From: Corinectria fuckeliana
Taxonomy: Eukaryota > Ascomycota > Sordariomycetes > Hypocreales > Nectriaceae
Length of the DNA stretch: 64,000 bases
Direction: 5' to 3'
NCBI GenBank assembly: GCA_019137255.1
Contig: WPDH01000273.1
Coordinates: 28,559 to 92,558 of the forward strand
Shown: piece after piece, positions 11,487 to 21,824 of the stretch
Layout: the number at the start of each line of letters is the position of its first letter
Numbering within the stretch: position 1 is the stretch's first letter
Made by a program: the position numbers and the translations under genes
Notes under the pieces: generated by a model
The model's database searches: none
The model's input: the letters and a program-made list of their open reading frames with translations, nothing else
What the model was told of the DNA's origin: nothing

Positions 11487-11807
11487 GGTACATGTCATTG
11501 CACGTCCGTCCAGACAGTGGGGCGGTGGGGGGAAGGTGGGGCAGATGGACGCTGGTTGGCCTCTGGGCACCTGATTACATAGCACTGATAGCAGCATGAT
11601 AGCGCTGTAGCTGAGCCCGTGTCACTGGTCGGTGTCGCTGGTCGGTGTCAGTCACGGTTGGTCTCACTGCCTGTTCTGGCTTCAACCACGACACCCAAAA
11701 TGAACGCGACATTACTACAACATTTTCTAGAGACATGTTCCCAACCGGAGCGTACAGTCTAGACACTGTCCGAGGGCCTGGCCTAACCTCTTGTCAAGTG
11801 CAGAGCC

Positions 11808-13181
11808 TCAGTCCACAAAGCTGTTTTCAATAAACCCCAGCTGTTCCCTGTTCAGGTACTGCAACCGACCCTCCAGATGGCCCAACTCTTCAAGCGCGCT
11901 ACCCAGCCGTTGCCTCTCCACATCCTCGCATTCATTCTCGTCGACAATGTTTTCATCTCCCTGCCGAGACACAGCTGGGGCATCCTCTACCGACAACACC
12001 ACGCCGTCGTCCGTCATGCTCTCATCCTCCATGCTCTCGTCCTCCTTGCTCTCGTCCTCCTGAGAGGACGGCGACGTCACGCGCCAGGGCGTCAAGACCC
12101 CGGGTATCGAAGACGGACCATGTGACGGCACCGCCTTGGAGCTGTCGTCGCTGGGTCCGTCTGGTTTGCATCGCGCGCCGGCTTGCTCCGAGGCTGCAAC
12201 CGTCGAGGGCCTTGGGGTGGCCGTGTGCGAGGAGTCTGGCTGTGCATGGTACCCGCTGTCGTAGCTAGCCTCGTTGTATGGGTAGATGGGATGCGGCGAA
12301 CCGTCAAGGCTGGGATAACTGGGCAGGGATTGGAACCACGCCCAGTTCCAGGGAATGTTGTTCTGCCGCATGTACTGGTCTAGTTCGTACTGGATAAGTT
12401 CGCGCTGCATAAGTTCGTGCTGGGTAAGCAGTTCGTGCTGGGGGGACATTCCGTGCTGGGTGGGCATTCCGTACTGAATGCCATCGTCGTGCAGCATGGG
12501 CATTCCATACTGGATGGACGCGTCGTGCTGGATGGACACTTCGTGCTGGATGGGCGTTCCATGTAGCATGGGCATTCCATGCGTGGGCATCTCGTCTGTG
12601 GGCATCTGGTGCTGGATGGGCAACCCGTGTATGGGCATCTCGTTCTCGATGGGCAGCCCGTGTATGGGTATCTCGTGTGTGAGCATCCCGTGGATGGGCA
12701 TCCCGTGCTGGATGGGCATCTCGTGCTGAATGGGCCGGGGCTGGATGGGCCGGTGCTGAATGGGCTCTTCGTGCTGGATGGGCGTTCCATGTAGCATAGG
12801 CATTCCAAGGGTGCGCATCTCGTCTGTGGACAATCCGTGCGGCGTGGGCGTCTCCTGCAGCATGGACGTCTCCTGCATGATGGGTTGCGGGTTCTGAGAT
12901 GCGTGCAGAGACTGCGCGGCAAAGGGTTGGTTCATTTCCCCATGCTCCGTGGGGCCACCCGCAACTGCTTGGTCTGTGGTGGTCATGGTAGAGTGGGTTG
13001 TCGTACCGAGATCCGAAGGCTCCATGTAAGTGGTGGAGTCTGGGGAGTCCGGGGCTGGAGAGCTGCGAGGTGTAGGATAGTCCTCCCCCATATACATGTT
13101 GCTCGTGCTCAACGTCGACACCTTCTGACTCGGTGGTGGTCCGGGTGTGGTGCGTGTTGGGAGATGGTGTAGCACTACCAT
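11808..13181 (-). CDS. Low-complexity acidic protein with Met/His/Pro-rich repeats
   Basis: One open frame of 457 codons. Residues about 100-270 are degenerate 6-8 residue repeats of the form GMPIHG, MPIQH and TPIQHE. A more ordinary segment follows (IPWNWAWFQSLPSYPSLDG), then a Ser/Pro-rich stretch, an acidic tract (DESKEDESMEDESMTDD) and a C-terminal charged helix (LEELGHLEGRLQYLNREQ), possibly a coiled coil. No DNA-binding or enzymatic motif is visible. The start is uncertain: a competing frame from 13218 reads plausibly for about 45 codons and then becomes repetitive. The repeat DNA opens long frames in all phases, so the unique C-terminal third is the main reason to accept this frame. 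Confidence 0.5.
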   Translation of the reverse strand: MVVLHHLPTRTTPGPPPSQKVSTLSTSNMYMGEDYPTPRSSPAPDSPDSTTYMEPSDLGTTTHSTMTTTDQAVAGGPTEHGEMNQPFAAQSLHASQNPQPIMQETSMLQETPTPHGLSTDEMRTLGMPMLHGTPIQHEEPIQHRPIQPRPIQHEMPIQHGMPIHGMLTHEIPIHGLPIENEMPIHGLPIQHQMPTDEMPTHGMPMLHGTPIQHEVSIQHDASIQYGMPMLHDDGIQYGMPTQHGMSPQHELLTQHELMQRELIQYELDQYMRQNNIPWNWAWFQSLPSYPSLDGSPHPIYPYNEASYDSGYHAQPDSSHTATPRPSTVAASEQAGARCKPDGPSDDSSKAVPSHGPSSIPGVLTPWRVTSPSSQEDESKEDESMEDESMTDDGVVLSVEDAPAVSRQGDENIVDENECEDVERQRLGSALEELGHLEGRLQYLNREQLGFIENSFVD

Positions 13182-14360
13182 CAGCTAGTCGTGTGGGTTC
13201 TTCAATCGCGCTCATCATCTAGCGGCTTGGGAAGTGTTGAAAACTTATCGTGGCATGACCAACGACGCCGGGCTAGAACGACTGATAAAGACGTATAAGT
13301 TTTGAAGGGGGCGAAAGCAAAACTCGACTGCTTGCGGGTAGAAATACCTGGTGAAAAGCCACTGAGCCACTGAATGAGCCATGTTTCATGACTGTGAGCA
13401 ACGAATGCTGACATCATCCAGCAGGGAGTGAATCAAGAATGGTACGTCTCAAGCGAGGACCGGAGAAGTTGTTCAGACAATCGTCTCCCTGGCCAAAGGT
13501 TATTCTTAATTCTTGCTGCGAGACATGAGAGATTAGAATGGCTGGGCTAATACAGGACTTGAAATGTAACAAGGTTCGAGAATGGCGTCTTACAAAGTGC
13601 GGGATGGTCACTCACTGGGGGACCATTTTTCTTCTGTTTGCAAGGCTCCCCGGTGGCGAGAAGCCCATTTAGAGTGTGCCCTTCTGAGCAAAAAAGGGAG
13701 AACCCGGTCGGGCAGTGGCGCGCATCTCTCTCCCTTGCAGAAGAGACGCCCGCAATTCCGGGGACAAGAGTTTCCGATGACATTGCGGTGACAGCCTGCG
13801 TAAGCACCGAAGCCGCACGGCGGTTGTTTCCGCGAGCCCGATGGTCGCTGCAAGGGATCGAACTCTGGTATGTATCCACTAGATCACCGATGGATCGCGT
13901 CATGGTTGCGAGGCACTCCCAGCCACTGCTGAAAAGACGCGATTGATCTGCCGACGGGCGGGGGAGCGGAGAAAAAATGTTGAGGCAAGGTGACCTCGTA
14001 CAGGTTGTAAGGGTTGGGGAAGTGATTGTGTGCTAGGCAAGTACAGTGTTGAGTCAGTGCCCATCATCGGGTCCGCTGTTATCTGCGTCGCCGTGCATTG
14101 CCCCTCCCAGCAGACCGGCCCAGACCAGCGGTGACGGTCGGCGATGACCGGCGATGACCAGACCAGATGAGACCACGGTCCACGGCGGCGACCGGTCCAC
14201 GGCGGCCATCTTGATCCAGACCCAGACCTGCTGCCTAAAAATGGGACCACGACCGATGCTGAATGCAATCACCGCCAGCCGGACGTCCGTGTGCGCTTTC
14301 GTAGTCGAGGATTGGGTTCGGCGCCGGCGTGAACTGATATGCTACTCCACTCTGCGACCG
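13182..14360. other. Stretch without a supported gene
   Basis: Short overlapping frames only. Around 14100-14210 there are small direct repeats (GGCGATGACC and GGTCCACGGCGGC, two copies each). Confidence 0.4.
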
Positions 14361-14513
14361 TCAATCTCCCAAGGAATCCTTGCTCTGTCTTGTCATGGGA
14401 CGATTTGCATCGGCTCGCTGCCGCGGCCCGGACCGTCTCCGCATTGGCCGACGGGGCCTCGTCGATCGCCGATGCACATCAGCAGCCCGCCCGCGAGATG
14501 GTATCAGCAGCCG

Positions 14514-14577
14514 CGCCGGTCGGCAATCAAGGGTAGGTGGTCGGCAATCGAGGGTAGGTGGTCGACAATCGAGGGTA
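14514..14577 (+). repeat. 20-21 bp tandem repeat, three copies
   Basis: Unit GGTCGGCAATCGAGGGTAGGT with one or two changes per copy. On the minus strand it reads as a repeated LPSIADH motif inside an open frame (14504-14779) that also contains a helical VSAIVDVVTKCEVDAKAVKG segment. I could not define a gene around it. Confidence 0.7.
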
Positions 14578-15011
14578 GCTCTCTGCGCCATGTTTCGACC
14601 TGCCCCTTGACGGCCTTTGCGTCGACCTCGCATTTGGTGACAACATCGACGATGGCAGAAACTTGCATTGAGAAAGACCTCGACGGCTTCCACGACATTC
14701 TCACCATTGCTGAGCTTCGCTGCTTTGCGGGCGCCCTGCTTCTTGTTGATGGTAACCCGCTGGGCCTTTGCAATGTCACTAAATGGGCGCTTCTCGATCA
14801 AGACCTCGAGCTGGGCCTCTTTATGCCCGTCATCGCAGTCAATTCCTGCACACTGCTGGTATTGATGTAGTTCAAAACCCGGTCGTCTTCGTCGTCCCTC
14901 CTCGGCAGTGGCTGGAGCGCTGGTCAGAAAAGGCTCTGGAGAGTGCGGGTCCCTGGCCCGCCCCTCTTCCTGTCCGCTTCCAGCGGACACCAAGCCGAAG
15001 GCCGACAACAC

Positions 15012-16190
15012 TCTCTACATTTCATTGCTGGCCGTTGCGAGTTCCGGCACACGGACCTTCAACAAGGGCCTTCAACAAGGACTTAAAACAAGAGCGTCGG
15101 CATTTTTATCGAGTCTTTGACACGCCTAAACCACCGGCTAAAGGCTGCCGGAAGCAAGAAGATGGGCGACTTGTCGTTCGCCTGCTCCAAGGCCTGCCTC
15201 TAGGCCTGCTCACAGTTGTCTGCTTCGGAAAGTTTCTAGACAGTACCGGGCCGATTGGGAATATGTTTCTAGTAATGTTGCGTTCATTTTCGTTGTCGTG
15301 ATGGTTGGATCCCCAACGAATTTGTGGGTGGATCCGGACCGTCTCTGGACCTTCACTCCGAGTCTGGGAAAGGGGACTTGAGTGTATATAGAATCGGGTG
15401 ACTGTTGGCCCAAGGCATGAGTCCACCCAATTCCCTTGTAGAGGCGACGTGGGTCCTGTGACCTCTTGTCTGCGCGGATTTGGTAGACAAACTCTTCTAA
15501 ATCCAAGTCCACATTGAAAGTGCAGAGGCAAAGGAGCGTTTGGAATTTATTCGGTATTAATTTTGTAGTTCTGTATTAGGTGGTTAGCGCCTCGTATAAA
15601 ATAACAGTCTATACCAGTGTGCTCACGTAGACAAAGTCCTAGAGCTTCTCCAGCAAGTTCATGCGCACCGTCCACATTCGGGCTCTCTTGCCATAGATGT
15701 ACATGGGAACTGTGGATTCCCGTCTGTGGGCTGCTTTTGTATTCCCCTTCTGGACCTCCCTCTTCACCAAGGACGGCAGGGCGTTCTGGGTTGACGGCAG
15801 GGCGTTCTGGGTTGGCCTTTAGGCCTTTTTGTCCGACCGTGTCCCGCGCTGGTGGGCTTGGTTCTAGTTGCCGCTGCCACTCCGTCTGCCGCTGCTGTAC
15901 CGACCGTCTGTTCCGCCATGGCCCATGTTGAGACGACAACGACGATGATGACGTTGAGAGAACTGTTGTCTCTCAGACCACCACCACCACTGTCCCCGAC
16001 CCCGACGCCAGCTCCACCTCCATCTCTACCTCTTTCTTCATACCCGTCGCTGACAACTGCGTCCCCAAGATGACCGTCTCTGTTGGTTTCTCCGGCGGAC
16101 AGTGCCATGAACGGGAACTGGAAAGACAAAGACAAGGCGACGGATAGCCTGCGCAGTTTGAAAGTAGACGACGCCGATCTCTTGAAAGTC
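15012..16190. other. Stretch without a supported gene
   Basis: Contains the second copy of the 19-bp repeat (15306-15324) and a 22-bp direct duplication (GACGGCAGGGCGTTCTGGGTT twice, about 15773-15816). Long minus-strand frames here run into the downstream minisatellite and are not convincing. Confidence 0.4.
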
Positions 16191-16192
16191 GA

Positions 16193-16395
16193 CGTCGCCG
16201 TCGCCGCCTCCTGAAGATCGCCAAGCTTTTTAGCGCCGAGCTCTTGGAAGTCGACGTCGCCGAGCTCTTGGAAGTCGGCGACGCCTCCTGATGATCGCCA
16301 AGCTTTTTCGCGCCGAGCTCTTGGAAGTTGACGTCGCCGCCTCCTATATATCGCCAAGCTTTTTCGAGCCGAGCTCGCTGGAAGTCGACATTGCT
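16193..16395 (+). repeat. Tandem repeat of about 60 bp, three copies
   Basis: Each unit contains GATCGCCAAGCTTTTT followed by GCCGAGCTCTTGGAAGTCGACG; a shorter internal duplication of the second half sits between copies 1 and 2. Minus-strand frames through it read as DFQELGAKKLGD-type repeats. Confidence 0.8.
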
Positions 16396-16599
16396 GTCTC
16401 CTCCGACACCATAATGAAGTGATGGTCGTCGATGGAAATACGGGTATTTCTTTTTGTCGAGGGCGACGAGAGTTGATGATGGATGACGGATGATGGATGA
16501 GAGGCCGAGGCGGATAGGACCTAGTGGATCGATCGGGGGCTGGAGGGTGGGAATCGTTTCGAGTCGTGGAACCAGGCAAACAGGCAAGAGAACGAAGTG

Positions 16600-17170
16600 G
16601 CTCGACAAGCGCGTGCTTGACGAGAAGATGCCTCCAAGCCCCCGAGCCAAAAAGCGCCAGACGGGATAGGGCTTGCCGGTGTAGCTGTAGCCCTTGTGGT
16701 ATAGTGTGTAGATGCCCACACGGCTGTCAACCACGAACATGTTCCGCTTGGCGGAGCGAGGGAAATGTGTACCGTTTGTGGTACAGCAGCGGCGTGCCGA
16801 GAGTCATGACGATTGCGACTGCTGGGTCGAGCAGCAGCCCCCGGACGTCGCTGAGGTAGCGAGCGATGCGTTCACTTCGTAGCTCGTTGTAGAAGGTGGT
16901 CCACGAGCGCCGCTGGTCTGGGTCGGCACTATTGTAGGCGTCCCGAGACCATGTGTCTGCGGCAGCCCAGCCTTGGTTCTGGGCATGGTCGAGAAACGTT
17001 TTCCAGCCTTGTCATCGAAGATGTCATCGAAGATGACGTCTGGCAAAGAGGGGGACTTGTCCAGCATTCTCAATAGGCACGTGCTGAGGTGTGTTTTCGC
17101 TCTGGCGATAGCTTGATCTGCAGCACACCTTGCCATGTCGAGGGTCATGGTCATTTCTTTGTAGACCATT
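16600..17170 (-). pseudogene. Decayed coding relic, possibly helicase-associated
   Basis: Three minus-strand frames can be read in series. The first is MVYKEMTMTLDMARCAAD through FDDIFDDKAGKRF. The second runs from QNQGWAAADTWSRDAYNSAD through IVMTLGTPLLYHKRYTFPSL. The third reads MFVVDSRVGIYTLYHKGYSY then TGKPYPVWRFLARGLGGI. The YHKGYSYTGKPYPVWRFL block resembles a motif I associate with large fungal subtelomeric proteins linked to RecQ-like helicases. That link is from memory and uncertain. Two frame changes are needed, so the gene is broken or has introns I cannot place. Confidence 0.35.
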
Positions 17171-17699
17171 GTTGAATAGCCAGGGCCGACCCAGGCGAAG
17201 GGGAGTCGGGTAGGTGGCTAAGCGGACGCGGTAGTACGCGCAAGTTTGCCTAAAGTACCGGCAATATGACGATGCCCCGGATGGGGGGCTTCTTCTTGGC
17301 GCTGATCTCTTGCTGGCGCTGCTTTTTCCTTTCGATAGAGTTGCAGAGGTTGCGTTGCGGTGCGAGATGGGACGCGAGCGGCGGCTGCGGGTCGATGGGG
17401 GATGGGATGGAGAAGGGGGACGTCGGCAACCTCCGTCTCTGGGGTTCCCTTCTTGCCGTCCTTGTCGGGAGCGTCCTAGTAGGTGCCGCTGGTCTTCGTC
17501 GGCTTCTCAGTAGGCCCGCTGTCATTTATGCTGGCTCCCACCGGCTCATTCTCGAGTAGATTGTTGAGCAGGCGCCGCTGCTGCGGTTTAACTTGAGGAC
17601 TGAGGCCGCTGCCGTTGATGCCGTTAGCTTGATACTAGGTAGCACAAAGGGGACAGTGTGTATTCGCACTTCCAAACCGAGGCAGGAGTGAGATGGATA

Positions 17700-19000
17700 A
17701 TCTCAATGGGCGCTAGTAGTCCCAGAGGCGCCGAGAGAAGACGAACCAGCCTTGTCTTTGTTGTCGTCGTGGACGATGGGTGGCATGGGTAGACGGAGCG
17801 GATGAGGCTGTCCAGGGGACTCGAAGAGACATTTGGCCAGCAGAGACTGTGCCTCTTAGATGGCCAGTGCTGCTAGGGATCGTATGTTGTCCAGTGTGAC
17901 GGTGACGCCTTGGCTGACTGCGGTCTGGCGAGAGGGGTCGATCCAGTTGAAGCTTATAGGGATGTATGTGTCGTTTTGAATGCCCGCGAGCTTGGCCTGC
18001 ATCTAGTGCATGTGCGGGAGGGGGGAGCGGTGAGTGCTGGTGGTGCTGTTGCTCTCGAGGCTGCAGATAATAGAGCCTGCGACATCGATCTAAGGGCCCT
18101 CGGAAACCAGAGAGCTGGTGGGATCGTGCGGGAACATGATTTGCTGAAACACCAAATGGGGCAGGATCTTGGAGACGGCGCCCAGGTAGTTTGGGTAGTT
18201 TAGGGGCTTGTAGATGCCTGCCGGCCCTCCTCATCGCTAGCACGGCCAGGGCGGAGAGGACGGAGTGGGTGAGGGCCATGGGAGGGACAAAGTCGGTGAA
18301 GATGGAGATGATGGTCTGAGGTTGTTCAGGTGCACCCGTAGTGCATCGCCAATCTCGGCCGTCGTCTTTGAGTCCCTGGCCCTAGTTTCTTGGGTGTTGT
18401 GCAGGAAGTCGATCAGGCGGAGCCTGCAAGCGTCGAGAGTGATGCTGGAAATGTAGCTGTTGTTGTTGTGTTGTTTAACGCCGGGACGTCCCTATCTAGG
18501 GCAAAGGGCGCATTTCTAGCTGAGAAAGTGTAGCCGTTCAAATCGAGCTGGTTGCTGCTGTACTCACTACCGGAATCGTTCCCAGTGGTTCGAAGTCCGC
18601 CATTACTAGACGGAAGTCTGTAATATGCTCGTTTGTGACGGTGTGGAATTGGCTAAGGATATCCGCGGCTCTGGCTGAAGCAGTCGTCTTGGAACGGAGG
18701 GTATTCACTGATGTGGCTCTAGATGAATGTGAGAAGAGGAGTTGAGAGACGGCGGTGGGAATAGCCACTGCCGTTGCCAGATTGCTTACCTCTGAACGCA
18801 ATCTCCTTGAATTCCTTGAACGCCTTGGACTTCTTAAACTCTTTGAATTGCTTGAACTCCTTGGAGAAGAAAGGGCTAGAAAGATGGTCAGCGCCTCGAC
18901 ACCAACACAACGAGGAGCAGGGTTGCTGCTTCAAGACTGACGGCCATGACAAATGGATAAAGTAATGCAGTAGACGGTGCGGCGTCTTGAAGGACAAAGT
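17700..19000 (-). pseudogene. Decayed multi-exon gene, family unknown
   Basis: Several minus-strand pieces look coding in different frames: a hydrophobic stretch near 18.93 kb (FVMAVSLEAATLLLVVLV), KEFKQFKEFKKSKAFKEFKE near 18.83 kb ending at a GTAAGC donor with a CTAG acceptor near 18719, NQLDLNGYTFSARNAPFALD near 18.52 kb, LDACRLRLIDFLHNTQETR near 18.40 kb and NYPNYLGAVSKILPHLVFQQ near 18.20 kb. They are in order on one strand and could be exons of one membrane-associated protein. I could not join them without in-frame stops, so I treat it as a relic. Confidence 0.3.
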
Positions 19001-19067
19001 TGAAGCTGGGAGAACGGAAACAGCGCCTCTCTAGAGACTGGCGTATCTAAACGCCGTACCATTGGCG

Positions 19068-19424
19068 TTATTCGAAGCCGTGGTCAGTAAAGACAAAGGT
19101 TAAGAGCCCGACAGCATCGGAATTTCCACTCACACAAGTTTGATTGTCCTTGGGGAGATGATGAGACTTGGGACTCAACTCTCGGTCTTTGACCAGGTCA
19201 TCGGCAAGATAGTGGGGTTCTGCCATGCCGGATTCAGCTTCGGCTGGGTCGAGGTATGACTTGAGCTGGACGGGAGACTTGAGCTGGACGGGAGACTTGA
19301 GCTGGACGGGAGACTTGAGCTGGACGGGAGACTTGAGCTGGACGGGGAACGATGTGCTCCAAGGGATGGCTAGTATGTGCTTAGCATCGTCATGCTCAGC
19401 CTGGCTCGTATCACAGCTGTCCAT
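19068..19424 (-). CDS. Small hypothetical protein with five PVQLKS repeats
   Basis: A 118-codon frame starting MDSCDTSQAEHDDAKHIL. Residues 29-58 are five perfect copies of PVQLKS encoded by an 18-bp minisatellite (19258-19347). A GTGAGT near the 3' end could be a splice donor, which would replace the last 20 or so residues. No domain is recognised. Perfect DNA identity among copies means recent expansion and does not prove translation. Confidence 0.3.
   Translation of the reverse strand: MDSCDTSQAEHDDAKHILAIPWSTSFPVQLKSPVQLKSPVQLKSPVQLKSPVQLKSYLDPAEAESGMAEPHYLADDLVKDRELSPKSHHLPKDNQTCVSGNSDAVGLLTFVFTDHGFE
19258..19347 (+). repeat. 18-bp minisatellite, five copies
   Basis: GACTTGAGCTGGACGGGA repeated five times head to tail, essentially without change. 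Confidence 0.95.
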
Positions 19425-21330
19425 TGTCTTCGTTCAATGAAAGGCTTTCGTGCTTGTCCTTGAAAGCCGCTTCTGGCTCAACCCACTCTGGGGCGAGGCT
19501 TGGGGCCGACGCGATAGCACCGTCGAGACGACGGTTGCCACCAAGGCGACGGTCGCCAAGACGGCGGATGCCGTTTTCGACCATCTGGTCAACGGTGTAG
19601 GCGGCGATTCGAAACAGGTCGAAGTTTGTGACGGGGTGAAAAGGCTGGCGGTGAAACGAGAGACAAGGGGAAAAAAAGTTCCCAGAGGAGGGTTTGGTGG
19701 CACTACTTACACAGTTCCATCGTACCTGCTGCGTAAGTATAACCCGGATGGCTGAGCAACCTAGAAAAGCGGGGCGTTCCGGCAAGTCTGGCTGTGCAGT
19801 GTGGGCAGTGTGGGTAGTCTGGGCAGTTTGGGCAGTGTGGGTGCTAGTAGGTTTGGGTGCTGCAAGTAGTACCGCGAGTCGGCTACCCTACACCTCGACC
19901 GACTATCACAGCGACGGCCACGGACCACAGACTACCGCCCCAACGCCCCAAGTGCCACCAGTCGTTGATTTAAACTTTGTTTTCATCAAGCTTGCCCGAA
20001 GCTCTCAAGGTCAGAGAGGGACTTCTCGATGCGCCATGCAAACTTGACACCTCACCCATCTTCAACTAAAGCTTGTTTCAAATATGGGCGTCATCGAGTT
20101 GCTTTTCTCGACGGAACGGCGGAAGGAAGGACGATCCAGTACTTTCCAAGTGGGGGTGAGGCTGTTACTACTTATCTAGACACCATGGCTTTCTGGGTTG
20201 GTCTTTGGGACCTTCTTTGCGACCGTCTTCCACCCTGATGGGCCTTCGTCTCGGGCTAGATCCCCGTCTCGAGCTGGGTCTTATGTAACCTAGGTCTTGG
20301 CCCCGTTCTTGGCCGTCTGCCAGTTCGTTGGCCGTCTCTGCTATTGTGTCCTCGTCCGTCGCCCTCGCCGACTCCGCCTCCACGTCCGTCTCCGGCAGGG
20401 CCTTGAAGGCAACCGTCCCCCCCCCCCTTGAGGCAAGACCCAGCCACTTGGGCTGGCAAGGCGCTCCTGGACTGGACGGAAGGGCACTTCGAGACGGAAA
20501 GAAGGCCAACAGGGTCGGGCGTTCCCGTGACTTCTGTGAGTCATTCCCGGTCGCGGAGCAGCGAGAGTTCATGCCCTAAAGCTAAAATTATTGTGCACCG
20601 CGTGCCTCCTGCCTACTTGAGTAGCTTCATCACCACCTTCCCCATTTCATCCTCACCACTTCATCCCCAACAATCTTCATCCCCAACAAGCCAGGTCCAT
20701 TTCCCTTCTAGCCCCAGCTTTCCCCCCAGCTTCATCTTCCCAACTTCATCCTCCCAACTTCATCCTCACAACTTCATCCTACAATACCATCCCCCTAGCT
20801 TTAACGCTGTCGCCTGTTGCCTCTGTCAGTACTTGGCCCAACTTTCAAATCCCCTCGCGCACATGCTGACCCCCAAGAGACAGCACAACCTTGGGGCTTG
20901 CCTCCACCCAGGCCTGCCCACTGCCTTCACCTATGTCCCGCCTCGACGGCCAGGTCATCCATCTCCCGGCCGTCTTCACATCTCCAGTTCCTCAGAGTCA
21001 ATGACAAACGACTCCTCATCCGAGCATGGCTCTGACGTGGCGGCGGCCTTCCGCCGAGCATCACATTGGTATGGCCCTTCCTACGACGACCTCCATCTTC
21101 TACCCATACGGGCATTTCCTAATCTCATTAACCTCTTTCCCTTAGGCCATCAGCCAAGTGCACCGCGCATCAAGACAAAAACCAAGGCCAATGCCAGTCT
21201 GGATAAAACCAAGGAAGCCCAGTAACTGCTGTGGCTGGCATTGGCTACTGTGTCTACCTCAGACATGGTCTCTTCGGCCACAATCAAGGTTTGGTCGTCC
21301 GTCCCGCTTTGAGCTTGCGACATCTCCTTG
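19425..21330. other. Stretch without a supported gene
   Basis: Holds GTGTGGGCAGT-type short repeats (about 19797-19850) and a CTTCATCCTCCCAA-type pyrimidine repeat (about 20630-20790). A long plus-strand frame (20428-21225) is Ser/Pro/His-rich because of that repeat and has no family signature. An acceptor-like tract with CATTAACC and CCCTTAG near 21125-21150 resembles the intron-like units downstream. Confidence 0.4.
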
Positions 21331-21332
21331 CC

Positions 21333-21430
21333 GCTCCTCTTCGGTGGCCGAGATGCGCCCTCCTTCGCCTAGGTGCTCCTCTTCGGTGGCCGAGATGCGC
21401 CCTCTCTCGCCCAGGTGCTCCTCTTCCTTC
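21333..21430 (+). repeat. 42-bp tandem repeat, 2.3 copies
   Basis: Copies start at 21333, 21375 and (partial) 21417 with GCTCCTCTTCGGTGGCCGAG and a shared GATGCGCCCT. Confidence 0.85.
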
Positions 21431-21500
21431 GAATCAGCATCAAGACAAAAACCCAAACCTCGTGAGAGGAACCCTCCGATCGGGTGCCACGTTGGACCGC

Positions 21501-21577
21501 CCTTGTCACCTTGTCACCTTGTCACCTTGTCCCCTTGTCCCCTTGTCCCCTTGTCCCCTTGTCCCCTTGTCCCCTTG
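21501..21577 (+). repeat. 9-bp CCTTGTCAC / CCTTGTCCC repeat
   Basis: Three CCTTGTCAC units followed by about six CCTTGTCCC units. Because 9 is a multiple of 3 it creates long artificial frames on both strands. Confidence 0.9.
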
Positions 21578-21824
21578 CCGACTTTCGCTTTTCGCCTTTT
21601 GCCCTTTTGACCTCTGTCTTGTGGGTCAAAACGACCAACACCAAAACCGCCGATCCTGCTCCCCCTGACAACACCAATCACTCTGTGTCTCCTGCCAATG
21701 CGGGTCCTATTGAGGGACATGCGGGCAGGAGCCTGGGCGGACGACCAGCTGGCTCCCAGGTTGGACTCAAACCCACCAGCACCTTACGACACAAGGCCGA
21801 AATGCGCCCTTTGCTAATTTCAAT

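Noticed and set aside
12304..13218. Long alternative minus-strand frames over the Met/His/Pro repeat protein
   Set aside because: The repeat DNA has no stops in several phases; the alternative frames give Ala-His or Ser-Cys repeats and lack the ordinary C-terminal part seen in the chosen frame.
15764..16740. Two long minus-strand frames
   Set aside because: Much of their length crosses the 60-bp tandem repeat and a run of Val/Gly-coding simple sequence; codon use is unlike the supported genes.
20428..21225. 265-codon plus-strand frame
   Set aside because: The centre is a CTTCATCCT-type pyrimidine repeat; composition is Ser/Pro/His throughout and no start, intron or family signal supports it.
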